Both the position numbers and the translations under genes were made by a program. From CAZGQY01 sp964528035 (GTDB lineage: Bacteria > Pseudomonadota > Gammaproteobacteria > Methylococcales > UBA1147), in contig CAZGQY010000013.1 in assembly GCA_964528035.1 (NCBI GenBank), positions 1-41,435 of the forward strand: 41,435 nucleotides of DNA. Reading direction: 5' to 3'. The notes under the pieces were generated by a model. That model was not told the origin of the DNA and ran no database searches. It was given only the letters and a program-made list of their open reading frames with translations. Positions 1-7,515 of this stretch are shown one piece after another (positions within the stretch are counted from its first letter, which is position 1; the number at the start of each line of letters is the position of its first letter).

Positions 1-472
1 GCTTGCTAAAACGGGAGATCCCAATCGTATACATTTTCCACGCCCAATGACCGATAGACCCGGACTGGACTTTAGCTTTAGCGGACTAAAAACTTTTGCC
101 AGAAATACCTTAGCCAAAGCTGACACATCAGAATACCCCAACATTGCCCGATCTTTTCAAGATGCTGTTGCCGACACTTTGGCAATTAAATGTCGTCGAG
201 CGCTCAAACAAACCACTCTCAACCGCCTGGTTGTCGCTGGTGGTGTTAGTGCCAATGAATCAATCCGTACCAAATTAAAGGAAATGGCGCGATCCTGCAG
301 GGCAACAGTCTATTATCCTGGACTGCAATACTGCACAGACAACGGCGCAATGATTGCACTGGCGGGATGCATACGACTGCAAGCAGGAGAGCAAGAACCA
401 CTGGATATAAATGTTCAACCCCGTTGGCCATTAGACCAAACCAATCCACTATCACCGCCAACCGCCATTTAA
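1..472 (+). CDS. tsaD: tRNA N6-adenosine threonylcarbamoyltransferase TsaD, 3' part only
   Basis: This is the C-terminal part of TsaD, the ASKHA-fold enzyme that moves the threonylcarbamoyl group from threonylcarbamoyl-AMP to A37 of ANN-decoding tRNAs. The frame is open from base 2 to the stop at 470-472, so the gene begins outside the window. Family motifs are clear: FPRPMTDRPGLDFSFSGLKT at the start, then VVAGGVSANESIR and YYPGLQYCTDNGAMIALAG, which contains the conserved CTDN metal/nucleotide motif near the C-terminus. The stop codon overlaps the convergent plsY stop by a few bases. The tsaD-plsY-folB-folK-cca order is a classic gammaproteobacterial neighbourhood. Identification is firm; only the missing 5' part cannot be judged. 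Confidence 0.95.
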   Translation, partial: LAKTGDPNRIHFPRPMTDRPGLDFSFSGLKTFARNTLAKADTSEYPNIARSFQDAVADTLAIKCRRALKQTTLNRLVVAGGVSANESIRTKLKEMARSCRATVYYPGLQYCTDNGAMIALAGCIRLQAGEQEPLDINVQPRWPLDQTNPLSPPTAI

Positions 473-1050
473 AATATTCGACCCTCCTCGCCAGATAAAA
501 GTCTCTTTATATTTATTCGATGTCGCCAAATGGTGAACAGCGATATAAACAGGGTTGCGACAACAAGTGCTGCGGAATCTATCAACAGCCAGGCATACAA
601 CGGTGCCGACGTGGCGGCTATAATCGCCGACAAAGACGATACTCGAGTCAATTTAATAAAGACTAGCCAGGTTGCGATAACAATAACACCCAAACCCCAA
701 TAATATCCAAAAAAAGCGCCTGCCGCAGTTGCTGCGCCTTTACCGCCTTTAAACCCAAAAAATATCGGATAGAGGTGTCCCAGAAACGCTGAAATTCCGA
801 TTGCACCAACGACTACCGGATCAGCATTTAAAGTCGCAGCAAGAAACACCGGCAGGAAGCCTTTCAACATATCGCAGAACAAAGTCATGCCTGCCGCCAT
901 TTTTCCACCGTATCTCAAAACATTAGTGGCGCCAGGATTTTTTGAACCTTGATCCCTGGGATCAGGCAAACCCATACAACGACACACAATAATAGCCGCA
1001 GAAACCGAACCAAATAAATACCCAATCGGTACTAACACCCACATTAACAT
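469..1050 (-). CDS. plsY: glycerol-3-phosphate acyltransferase PlsY
   Basis: PlsY is a small integral inner-membrane enzyme that acylates glycerol-3-phosphate from acyl-phosphate, the first step of phospholipid synthesis in the PlsX/PlsY route. The 193-residue product has the usual family length and about five hydrophobic segments. Signature loops are present: GSKNPGATNVLR near residue 35 and FFGFKGGKGAATAAG near residue 100. It is transcribed against tsaD, with the two stop codons overlapping, and away from folB across an 87-bp gap that must hold both promoters. Nothing in the sequence looks damaged. Confidence 0.95.
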   Translation of the reverse strand: MLMWVLVPIGYLFGSVSAAIIVCRCMGLPDPRDQGSKNPGATNVLRYGGKMAAGMTLFCDMLKGFLPVFLAATLNADPVVVGAIGISAFLGHLYPIFFGFKGGKGAATAAGAFFGYYWGLGVIVIATWLVFIKLTRVSSLSAIIAATSAPLYAWLLIDSAALVVATLFISLFTIWRHRINIKRLLSGEEGRIF

Positions 1051-1137
1051 TCAGACCCCCAAAGCTTAAAACTTGTGCGCAATTCGAATATTGATGATAC
1101 TTAGCAATGATTCCACAACACACAATTAACAAAATTT

Positions 1138-1503
1138 ATGGACATTATATTTCTGAGAGGGCTTCATATCGAGACAATTATTGGAATTTTTGATTGGGAG
1201 CGAAACACAAAACAAACCATCATTTTAGATATCGAGATGGCCACAAATATAAAAAATGCAGCAATATCAGACTCAATTGAAGATGCTCTAGACTATAAAG
1301 CCGTATCAAAACGAATAATATCATTTGTGGAAGCAAGCGATTTTTTTCTGGTAGAAAGACTTTCTGAAGAAATCGCACAAATTCTGCTCACCGAATTCAA
1401 CGTTCCGTGGCTTAGGTTGAATTTAAATAAGAAAGGTGCTATTTCTGGAGCCAGTGACGTCGGCATAATTATCGAACGTGGAGAAAAAGCCACTAATGCC
1501 TGA
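1138..1503 (+). CDS. folB: dihydroneopterin aldolase FolB
   Basis: FolB cleaves 7,8-dihydroneopterin to 6-hydroxymethyl-7,8-dihydropterin and glycolaldehyde in folate synthesis. The 121-residue product has the family length and motifs: the N-terminal IIGIFDWERN containing the pterin-anchoring Glu (E21), and the C-terminal LNKKGAISGASDVGI with the catalytic Lys. Its end overlaps the folK start by 8 bases, so the two genes are probably translationally coupled. No clear Shine-Dalgarno sequence precedes the ATG; the preceding bases are A/T-rich. The start is supported by the match of the first residues (MDIIFLRGLHIET) to the family. Confidence 0.94.
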   Translation: MDIIFLRGLHIETIIGIFDWERNTKQTIILDIEMATNIKNAAISDSIEDALDYKAVSKRIISFVEASDFFLVERLSEEIAQILLTEFNVPWLRLNLNKKGAISGASDVGIIIERGEKATNA

Positions 1504-1996
1504 TGTATACGTAAGTATTGGAAGCAATATTAACCGGGAACATAATATACCTTCCGGTCTCAATGCTATGCGACAGCAATTCGGTGATTTATTAGAATCA
1601 AGCGTTTATGAAACAAATGCGGTAGGATTTGAAGGATCACCGTTTTATAACCTTAGCGTAAAATTTGAGACAACACTCGCTATCGTTGAAATTGCATGGC
1701 AACTCAAACAAATTGAGATAACCCATGGACGCACCCGAAAATCTGCAAAATTTTCTGGGCGCAGCCTGGATCTGGATATATTACTTTACGGTGACGAGGT
1801 CATTAATAGCGAAAAAATAAAAGTACCACGTGACGATATACTCATCTACGCTTTTGTACTTGAACCTCTCGCCGAGATCGCACCCAGTCAACGTCATCCA
1901 GTGACCCAACAAAACTTTGCAACTTTATGGAAAAATTACGATAAAACGGGCCTTGAGCAAAAAATAATCCTGCCCCCCTGGGAATACGGTTTGTAG
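1496..1996 (+). CDS. folK: 2-amino-4-hydroxy-6-hydroxymethyldihydropteridine pyrophosphokinase FolK
   Basis: FolK transfers pyrophosphate from ATP to 6-hydroxymethyl-dihydropterin, the step after FolB. I place the start at the ATG at 1496, giving MPDVYVSIGSN..., because family members begin this way; an upstream in-frame start at 1478 would only add six residues encoded inside folB. The magnesium-binding motif SLDLDILLYGD is present, preceded by GRTRKSAKFSGR, and the C-terminal FVLEPLAEIAP is typical. At 166 residues it is about the normal single-domain size, not fused to FolP. It is the second gene of a folB-folK pair. Confidence 0.93.
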   Translation: MPDVYVSIGSNINREHNIPSGLNAMRQQFGDLLESSVYETNAVGFEGSPFYNLSVKFETTLAIVEIAWQLKQIEITHGRTRKSAKFSGRSLDLDILLYGDEVINSEKIKVPRDDILIYAFVLEPLAEIAPSQRHPVTQQNFATLWKNYDKTGLEQKIILPPWEYGL

Positions 1997-2072
1997 TGTG
2001 TATCGGAGCCCGCATTTACCTAAGTTGCAACCAATCACGACCAAACTTATCAATTCAGATACGGAGTAAAAA

Positions 2073-2582
2073 ATGAAAAACAGCCTCTCAGCTCTTTGTA
2101 TACTTCTGTCATTACTATCCTGTGCAGACGAAAAAAAACAGCAGGTTACTCAATTACAGGATAAAAAAGGGTTAATGTATAAAGCAAATCAGGCAGAACC
2201 CTTCACGGGCACCTTTACAGAATATTCGGTTTACGGACAAGAACACAAAAGAGCCGAAAAAAGTTTCAAGGACGGTAAGAGAGATGGGGTCTCGATCCTT
2301 TGGAATAAAAATGGAGAAAAGAGTTCACAAGCCTACTACAAGAGTGGAAAACAACATGGAGTGGAGACCGTTTGGTACCTGAATGGACAAAAGGGGTCTG
2401 TAGGAAACTACAAGGATGGCAAGAGAAATGGACTTTGGACTGAATGGTATACGAACGGGTTAAAATGGAAAGAAGGTGATTACATAGACGGTAAAAGAGA
2501 TGGCATCTGGACTGAATGGGGCGAGGACGGCAAATCCAGTAAAACGAAAACCTATAAGAATGGCACTGTGATCAAATCATAG
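2073..2582 (+). CDS. lipoprotein with MORN-like (YwqK-type) repeats
   Basis: The 169-residue product starts with a lipoprotein signal peptide: MKNSLSALCILLSLLSC ends in a lipobox (LLSC) with Cys at residue 17. The mature part is made of about five repeats of roughly 22 residues around the pattern DGKRDGxWxEWxxNG (for example DGKRNGLWTEWYTNG), which matches the MORN-like repeats found in proteins annotated as YwqK family antitoxin. That label is a domain-family name; I see no toxin gene beside it. A good ribosome site (GGAG, 2061-2064) precedes the ATG. It lies between folK and the first large palindrome, transcribed in the same direction as folK but after a 76-bp gap. A periplasmic or outer-membrane scaffold role is only a guess. 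Confidence 0.85.
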   Translation: MKNSLSALCILLSLLSCADEKKQQVTQLQDKKGLMYKANQAEPFTGTFTEYSVYGQEHKRAEKSFKDGKRDGVSILWNKNGEKSSQAYYKSGKQHGVETVWYLNGQKGSVGNYKDGKRNGLWTEWYTNGLKWKEGDYIDGKRDGIWTEWGEDGKSSKTKTYKNGTVIKS

Positions 2583-2608
2583 CCTGCGATTATTCGACAA
2601 AAAATAAC

Positions 2609-2768
2609 TTTAAAGGTAACTACTTGCCCCCTAATCGAAACAGCCCTCTATCGGGGATCTGTGGAGGAAGTGTATGCGGCAGGGAAGCCGCATCCAAGCC
2701 TACAAGGATGTATTTACGGCGTCTTCCGGAACAGATCACCCATAGATAGGCGAGCAGTTACTTTTAAA
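2609..2768. repeat. 160-bp imperfect palindromic element
   Basis: Between the lipoprotein gene and the reductase gene (a 340-bp space) lies a long interrupted inverted repeat. The outer arms TTTAAAGGTAAC (2609-2620) and GTTACTTTTAAA (2757-2768) pair with one mismatch. The next arms, around GATCTGT (2656-2662) and ACAGATC (2731-2737), extend outward through an imperfect match. A small perfect hairpin TGCGGC/GCCGCA (2675-2680, 2687-2692) sits in the centre. There is no reading frame. From memory, similar elements containing a GATGTATTTACGGCGTCTTCC-like core recur between genes of many Gammaproteobacteria. The rest of the space (2769-2922) shows nothing I recognise. Confidence 0.7.
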
Positions 2769-2922
2769 AACTCACCTCAGGTGACAGAAAAATGTAAATA
2801 CCTTTAGTTTTCTCACTATAGCGATAAGGATGTATCAGCAAGGCTCAGCAGGTTGGATTTACTGCTATCGAAAATCGCACTTGTACTACAAGTAAATTAG
2901 ACCCACAACGGATATAAATATT

Positions 2923-3654
2923 TCAAGAATATAAGCTGCGTCCGCCGTCAACAGGAATTATCTGCCCTGTTATATAATCCCCACTCTCAACCAGATACAA
3001 AACGGCCTTTGCAACATCTGATGGGGTGCCCGTGCGTCCCAGTGCTATACGAGAAACAATATCTTTTTTTTCGGCTTCTGATATGTCATTCTCCGGCCAC
3101 ATTATTGCACCAGGGGCGATACCATTAACCCGCACATCGGGGGCAAGTTCACGCGCGAGTGATTGAGTCAACATGACCAACCCCGCTTTCGAAATACAAT
3201 AAACTGAATAAGTTTTGTGTGGCTTTTGCGCGTGTATATCCACTAAATTGACAATACAACCTCGCTTGACACCTAATTGTGATGCCAATGCCAGTGAAAG
3301 AAAATAGGGCGCTTTCAGGTTACAGCCAATAATTTCATCCCAATCCGACTCTGAAACTGTAGCCACTTCTGTAGGATAAAACGCCGATGCATTATTGACT
3401 AATACATCAATCCCTCCCCAACAGTCCAGGACTTCAGCCACCATACCGTTAATGTTTTCGATTTCCAGCAAATCTGCACGAATAATTCTTACGGAATCCG
3501 ATCTTTTTGAATTGAGTTCATCGCGAAGATCTGCTGCAGCAGATTCGGATTCGCGGTAATGCAATACCAGATTAAACCCCTCACGATGTAAAGTTCGAGA
3601 AATTTCTGCACCAATTCTTCGTGCAGCACCTGTTACCAATGCAGTTTTAGACAT
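2923..3654 (-). CDS. pteridine reductase, short-chain dehydrogenase family
   Basis: This is a 243-residue short-chain dehydrogenase of the PTR1/FolM type, which reduces pterins or dihydrofolate with NADPH. The cofactor motif is TGAARRIG (residues 8-15), where the Arg pair is typical of pteridine reductases, and NNAS is at 87-90. In place of the usual catalytic Ser it has Asp139, followed by Tyr152 and Lys156; this D-x12-Y-x3-K spacing equals that of trypanosomatid PTR1 (D181, Y194, K198). The start is the ATG at 3654 rather than an upstream TTG because the Rossmann strand begins immediately after it. Its place beside folB, folK and cca supports a pterin role. Whether the product is tetrahydrofolate or tetrahydromonapterin cannot be told. 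Confidence 0.88.
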   Translation of the reverse strand: MSKTALVTGAARRIGAEISRTLHREGFNLVLHYRESESAAADLRDELNSKRSDSVRIIRADLLEIENINGMVAEVLDCWGGIDVLVNNASAFYPTEVATVSESDWDEIIGCNLKAPYFLSLALASQLGVKRGCIVNLVDIHAQKPHKTYSVYCISKAGLVMLTQSLARELAPDVRVNGIAPGAIMWPENDISEAEKKDIVSRIALGRTGTPSDVAKAVLYLVESGDYITGQIIPVDGGRSLYS

Positions 3655-3700
3655 CTTTTTTTTACTCAATACAATCGACGACAAAACAACTGAAAACCGA

Positions 3701-3868
3701 GTTAGGAGCGAGGTTTTAATAATATGCGAAAGATTGACGCAGGATTATTGTTTGTCTTCAAGGCGTAGCAACAGGCGCATAGCAGGGCTACGCAACTGTT
3801 GCTACAACGCAGAAGACAGACAAAAAGACAAGTCAAGATTCGTATATTATTGAATCCTCGCTCCTTAC
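3701..3868. repeat. 168-bp near-complete palindrome (MITE-like or long-hairpin repeat)
   Basis: Between the reductase and cca genes almost the whole space is one inverted repeat. The left arm begins GTTAGGAGCGAGG (3701-3713) and the right arm ends CCTCGCTCCTTAC (3856-3868). Inside these, AATAATATGCGAA pairs with TTCGTATATTATT, then TTGTTTGTCTTC with GAAGACAGACAA, then GTAGCAACAG with CTGTTGCTAC, and the centre GCGCATAGC with GGCTACGC. The arms are about 80 bases each with roughly three quarters identity. The cca stop codon (3865-3867) lies inside the right end. There is no reading frame and no obvious target-site duplication. Confidence 0.8.
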
Positions 3869-5115
3869 TTGGACTGACTACCTAAACGAGCTATCAAATC
3901 ATCAACCGCTTCGATCTGCAAACGACACAAAGCTTCACCAATTTCTGCACCTTGAAGCTCCTGACCAACTAACATTCTGACATTCACTGAAAGAACCACC
4001 TGTTTACAATTTTCAAGAAATCCAAATTGAGGGAAACACATATCATTTGAATGAAAAGAAACAAGATAATAGGTATTGCACGCAGCCAAAAAGGAATCCA
4101 TATCTGCCCCTTTCTTCAACGCCCCAAGCTCTCGCAAAATTTCGACAATCTCCCGACCCGTCAACTCAAAGGCCTGATGACATAACTCATGAAATCGAAT
4201 AAATATAGACCCCATTTTTCGGTATTCCCTGGGCACTCTCAATCGCTCACACAGCGCCGCCAATTCAGCCAGCGCAAATTGTTGATGATTCAGGTGCTGT
4301 GGCCAGTTTTCCTGCGGCGTCAACGGTTTCCCCAAACCTCCGATCAACAACGCAAACCGCTCCAGCAAACCCGAATCCGTCCTGGCAGAGTATTCAAGAC
4401 ACTCCAGGGCTAGCTCCCCTACATCTATATCCATACCATCCATGGACAGTGCAGGCACCCCAAACATCCTTTCTATTTCAGGAAACAACTCAGCAGCCGC
4501 ACCGCATTGTCTCAATACATTAATAAATACAGAAGGAGACTTTTCGCTCATTGCTCGAACAAATTCCGCCCAAACGCGCTCCGCAACAAGCGCATTCACC
4601 TCACCGCAAGAAACCATGTGCTTCATAAGCTGCATAGTCTCTTCGGCGACTCGAAATCCAACATGAGCGTATCGGGCTGCAAATCTCGCAACCCGTAATA
4701 TTCTTACAGGATCTTCAGAAAACGCAGGCGATACATGCCGCAACAGTCGCAGTTCCAAATCGCGTCTACCGTTGAATGGGTCAATGATATGTCCTTCGGC
4801 ATCCTGTGCCATGGCATTGACGGTCAGATCACGGCGCAGCAGATCCTCTTCAAGCGTGACTGTTGGAGAAAACTGAACCGCAAACCCTTTGTACCCAGGC
4901 CCTGTTTTACGTTCAGTTCTAGCCAGTGCATACTCCTCATGAGTTTGCGGATGAAGATACACAGGAAAACCCTTACCGACAGGTTTGTAACCACCTCCAA
5001 GCAATTGCTCGGAAGTCGCTCCCACAACCACCCAATCTCGTTCGGTTACTTCAAAACCCAGCAACTTATCTCGAACAGCACCACCCACCAAAAACGTTTG
5101 CAATTTAGTCTTCAC
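3865..5115 (-). CDS. cca: CCA-adding tRNA nucleotidyltransferase with degenerate HD domain
   Basis: This 416-residue protein aligns over its length with the bacterial multifunctional CCA enzyme, which adds or repairs the 3' CCA of tRNA. The nucleotidyltransferase head is intact: LVGGAVRDKLLG (9-20), then ERDWVVVGAT with E25 and D27 (the first metal carboxylate is Glu where E. coli has Asp), and RRDLTVNAMAQ (94-104). The C-terminal HD phosphohydrolase part has lost its key ligands: the family His is Gly233, and the HD pair of HDLGK is GG (G259-G260 in IGGLGKPLTP), while H274/H277 and H309 remain. So CCA addition should work but the phosphatase/phosphodiesterase activity is probably gone. It is divergent from the transporter gene, with a 41-bp gap. 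Confidence 0.93.
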   Translation of the reverse strand: MKTKLQTFLVGGAVRDKLLGFEVTERDWVVVGATSEQLLGGGYKPVGKGFPVYLHPQTHEEYALARTERKTGPGYKGFAVQFSPTVTLEEDLLRRDLTVNAMAQDAEGHIIDPFNGRRDLELRLLRHVSPAFSEDPVRILRVARFAARYAHVGFRVAEETMQLMKHMVSCGEVNALVAERVWAEFVRAMSEKSPSVFINVLRQCGAAAELFPEIERMFGVPALSMDGMDIDVGELALECLEYSARTDSGLLERFALLIGGLGKPLTPQENWPQHLNHQQFALAELAALCERLRVPREYRKMGSIFIRFHELCHQAFELTGREIVEILRELGALKKGADMDSFLAACNTYYLVSFHSNDMCFPQFGFLENCKQVVLSVNVRMLVGQELQGAEIGEALCRLQIEAVDDLIARLGSQSK

Positions 5116-5156
5116 TTTGCCTTAATGAGGCGATTATAACCCTGGAAATACCAATC

Positions 5157-5951
5157 GTGTCAGCGTACTTTTTCATTTACTTAATACTGGGGGCCTGTGC
5201 AGGGCTTTTCGCCGGTTTATTCGGAATCGGCGGCGGTATCATTCTGGTTCCGTTTCTCGCCTGGATTTTTTCAACCCAGGGCATTTCCGCTGAGCTGGTC
5301 ATGCTTATGGCGATATCCACCTCTCTTGCAACAATAATACTCACGTCCATTTCTTCGGTTTCCGCCCACCATCGTATCGGTACCATTCGATGGACTATTG
5401 TAAGAATGCTTGCTCCGCCGATTTTCGCTGGCTCAATACTCGGCACCATTATCGCGGACAAACTACAAACGGGTTACCTGGAAATCGTATTCGCGTGTTT
5501 TCTTATAGTAGTCTCCATACAAATGGGACTCAATATTAAGCCAAAAAAACAAACGTTTGAGTTTTCAAAAAAAATCGCTTCTATTTCCGGACTTTTTATC
5601 GGCACGATTGCATCGCTTCTTGGAATAGGGGGTGGAACTCTGACAGTCCCATTTTTAATGAAATGCAAAATACCCATTAAAAATGCAGTGGCCATTTCCA
5701 GCGCTTGCGGACTACCAATCGCGATTGCAGGAACACTTGGCTACGCCAGCTTGGGTTGGGATATTCCCGGCAGACCGCCGTGGAGCCTGGGCTATATTCA
5801 TGGTCCGGCATTTATAGGTATCGTTGCCAGCAGTGTGTTATGTGCACCGATCGGAGCAAAGCTGGTAAACACTCTACCTACAGTACAGTTAAAAAAGGGT
5901 TTTGCGATATTTGTATTGTTTGTGGGAATTAAGTTGCTGGTTGATTTTTAG
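5157..5951 (+). CDS. TauE/SafE-family membrane transporter
   Basis: A 264-residue polytopic inner-membrane protein with about eight hydrophobic segments. It has the duplicated family signature: LFGIGGGIILVPFLAWIF near residue 25 and LLGIGGGTLTVPFLMK near residue 160. TauE/SafE proteins are putative exporters or importers of sulfite, sulfoacetate and similar organosulfur anions; the substrate here is unknown and no sulfur gene is nearby. Translation must begin at the GTG at 5157, because the next ATG lies well inside the first repeat. The gene is divergent from cca. Confidence 0.9.
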   Translation: MSAYFFIYLILGACAGLFAGLFGIGGGIILVPFLAWIFSTQGISAELVMLMAISTSLATIILTSISSVSAHHRIGTIRWTIVRMLAPPIFAGSILGTIIADKLQTGYLEIVFACFLIVVSIQMGLNIKPKKQTFEFSKKIASISGLFIGTIASLLGIGGGTLTVPFLMKCKIPIKNAVAISSACGLPIAIAGTLGYASLGWDIPGRPPWSLGYIHGPAFIGIVASSVLCAPIGAKLVNTLPTVQLKKGFAIFVLFVGIKLLVDF

Positions 5952-5959
5952 TGGACTGT

Positions 5960-6046
5960 ACAAAATTCTCCAATAAGAACGTAGCAGAAAAGCTTAACTG
6001 GAGGTATTCACGCGTCCCAGACAATCAAAGGCTTGCACCCTGACCA
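5960..6046 (-). repeat. dispersed degenerate intergenic repeat, copy C
   Basis: On the minus strand this stretch begins TGGTCAGGGTGCAAGCC (6046 downward), continues through ATTGT and ACGCG, and reaches TTTTCTGCTACGTT. This aligns from end to end with the copy at 32961-33047, which begins TGATCAGGGTGCGAGCC. It lies between the convergent transporter and pyrophosphatase genes. The remaining bases of this space show no terminator with a U-tract. Confidence 0.55.
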
Positions 6047-6093
6047 CGAAAATTAAGTTAATAAAAAGACTGTGTAGTTGAGATATTACTTAC

Positions 6094-6777
6094 TCAACCC
6101 TGCAGCGTGGCCGAAAGCATCGCTTCTAACTGACCAAATCGGTTATTGTAATCCTGCTGGCTTTTTTCGATAACCTGGTAAGCTTCTTCGCGATCATAAA
6201 TATGCGTAATTTCAACATCGTTATGTTCATCGTTCGGCGCATCTTTGTAGGTCAAAAAATAATGATGCAGGCGATCAACAATATTCTCGGGACAATCGTT
6301 AATTGACTGAATTTGACCGAACACACCATCATCTTTTAGGACAGCCACAATCTTATCGTCTGCTTCATCACCATCAATCATACGAAATCCGCCGATAGGA
6401 ATTGCTTGTAACAGGATGTCTCCATGAGTCACAACTTTTTCCGTTAAAACACAAATATCCAAAGGATCCTGGTCGCCCTGCAGGGATTCTCGATTGATCT
6501 TTTGAGCGCTGAACTCCGCAACCGCTTCTCCACAATATGTCTGTGGTATCAGGCCATACAAACAGGGGCAAATATTCGAGTATTTTTGAGGACGGTCAAT
6601 GGTCAGATGGCCGGTAATTTTTTCCAGTTCATACTTGACCGTGTCGGTGGGTACAACTTCGATATATGCGGTTACAATTTCCGGTGCCTTAACACCAATG
6701 GGTACACCGTGCCACGGGTGGGATTTAAACAGATTACCCATCAAAGCCCACAGCGCTTCGGAATGTTGATTTTTCAT
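6094..6777 (-). CDS. ppa: inorganic pyrophosphatase, family I
   Basis: A 227-residue soluble family I pyrophosphatase, which hydrolyses diphosphate to phosphate and drives biosynthesis forward. Active-site motifs are KYELEK (48-53), GDQDPLDICV (101-110) holding the metal-binding Asp triad, and DGDEADDKIVAV (135-146). It is somewhat longer than the 175-residue E. coli enzyme, with an extra N-terminal segment (SEALWALMGNLFKSHPWHGV), so it belongs to a longer subgroup. The ATG at 6777 is preferred over an upstream start at 6831 because AAAGG lies just before it. The gene stands alone downstream of the pil operon. Confidence 0.92.
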   Translation of the reverse strand: MKNQHSEALWALMGNLFKSHPWHGVPIGVKAPEIVTAYIEVVPTDTVKYELEKITGHLTIDRPQKYSNICPCLYGLIPQTYCGEAVAEFSAQKINRESLQGDQDPLDICVLTEKVVTHGDILLQAIPIGGFRMIDGDEADDKIVAVLKDDGVFGQIQSINDCPENIVDRLHHYFLTYKDAPNDEHNDVEITHIYDREEAYQVIEKSQQDYNNRFGQLEAMLSATLQG

Positions 6778-6841
6778 TGCATTGCCTTTAAATTCAGAAG
6801 TCCTGTTCTTACGAAATATTAATAAGACCAAGCCGAATGAA

Positions 6842-6874
6842 GTAGGCTGAATTGAGGAACGAAATCCAGCCTAC
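6842..6874. repeat. short inverted repeat downstream of pilE
   Basis: GTAGGCTG (6842-6849) and CAGCCTAC (6867-6874) form a perfect 8-bp stem with a 17-base loop, 16 bases after the pilE stop. It may end or protect the pilus operon transcript, but no U-tract follows on the minus strand, so it is not a standard intrinsic terminator. Confidence 0.4.
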
Positions 6875-6889
6875 GCAAAATCGATCTAC

Positions 6890-7339
6890 TCAGGGATTCC
6901 AGGTATTTTCTGTGGCTCCTAACCCACCACTATCATCAACATCCCAGGATTTAAGTCCTGTTTGAGTCAGCTCCAAAAAACCATCGCCAATCTGGGCATT
7001 TATAGGCGTTGCCCGCAACGTAAAAGTCGTCGCAGTAGCCACTGGAATTGTCAGAGCATAGGCTTTCACGTTGCCATCGATTGGCGTTTGATTAGGGAAA
7101 ATACCTCCAGCCCCTATAACAGGAGGTGCTAACCCCCCCACTAAATAGCTACTACCCGCAGTAAACTGTCTCTCCATTAAATTAGAAAGTTGTTGCAAAG
7201 CCCCCTGTGCTTCAACACGCCGAGACCGTATCACACTATTCTGATAAGCAGGATACGCTACCGAGGCCAGAATCCCTATAATCACAACAACAATCATAAG
7301 TTCCATCAGTGTAAAACCCTGCATACGATTTCGTTCCAT
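6890..7339 (-). CDS. pilE: type IV pilin-like protein PilE
   Basis: PilE is a minor pilin that helps prime assembly of the type IV pilus. The product (149 residues from the chosen start) has a class III signal: a short charged leader MERNRMQG, cleavage before Phe, then FTLMELMIVVVIIGILASVAYPAYQNSVIRSRRVEAQGAL, here described as an N-methylated first residue, Glu5 and a 20-residue hydrophobic helix. I use the ATG at 7339 because GGAG lies nine bases upstream; starts at 7354 and 7348 would only lengthen the leader. The rest is a small pilin head ending GLGATENTWNP. It is the last gene of the fimT-pilV-pilW-pilX-pilY1-pilY2-pilE set, as in Pseudomonas aeruginosa. Confidence 0.9.
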   Translation of the reverse strand: MERNRMQGFTLMELMIVVVIIGILASVAYPAYQNSVIRSRRVEAQGALQQLSNLMERQFTAGSSYLVGGLAPPVIGAGGIFPNQTPIDGNVKAYALTIPVATATTFTLRATPINAQIGDGFLELTQTGLKSWDVDDSGGLGATENTWNP

Positions 7340-7402
7340 TACTTTCATCTCCATAAATATAGTTTAAATGTCAATTTTGGCTTTTCTGTTTAGCAAGCTT
7401 CA

Positions 7403-7490
7403 TGATCAGAGTGCAAACCATAAATTCATCGGGACGCGGGCAAAACCATCCATGACTGTCTGCGGCAACAGTCCCATAACGTACGCCCAG
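7403..7490 (+). repeat. dispersed degenerate intergenic repeat, copy B
   Basis: In the 176-bp space between the pilY2-position gene and pilE the plus strand reads TGATCAGAGTGCAAACCATAA, then GACGCGGGCAAAACCAT, then TGTCTGCGGCAACAG. The blocks and their order match the copy at 32961-33047. The element interrupts the pil operon; no promoter or terminator is obvious in it. Confidence 0.6.
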
Positions 7491-7515
7491 TCTATCGATA
7501 CCAACCTATCTTCGT

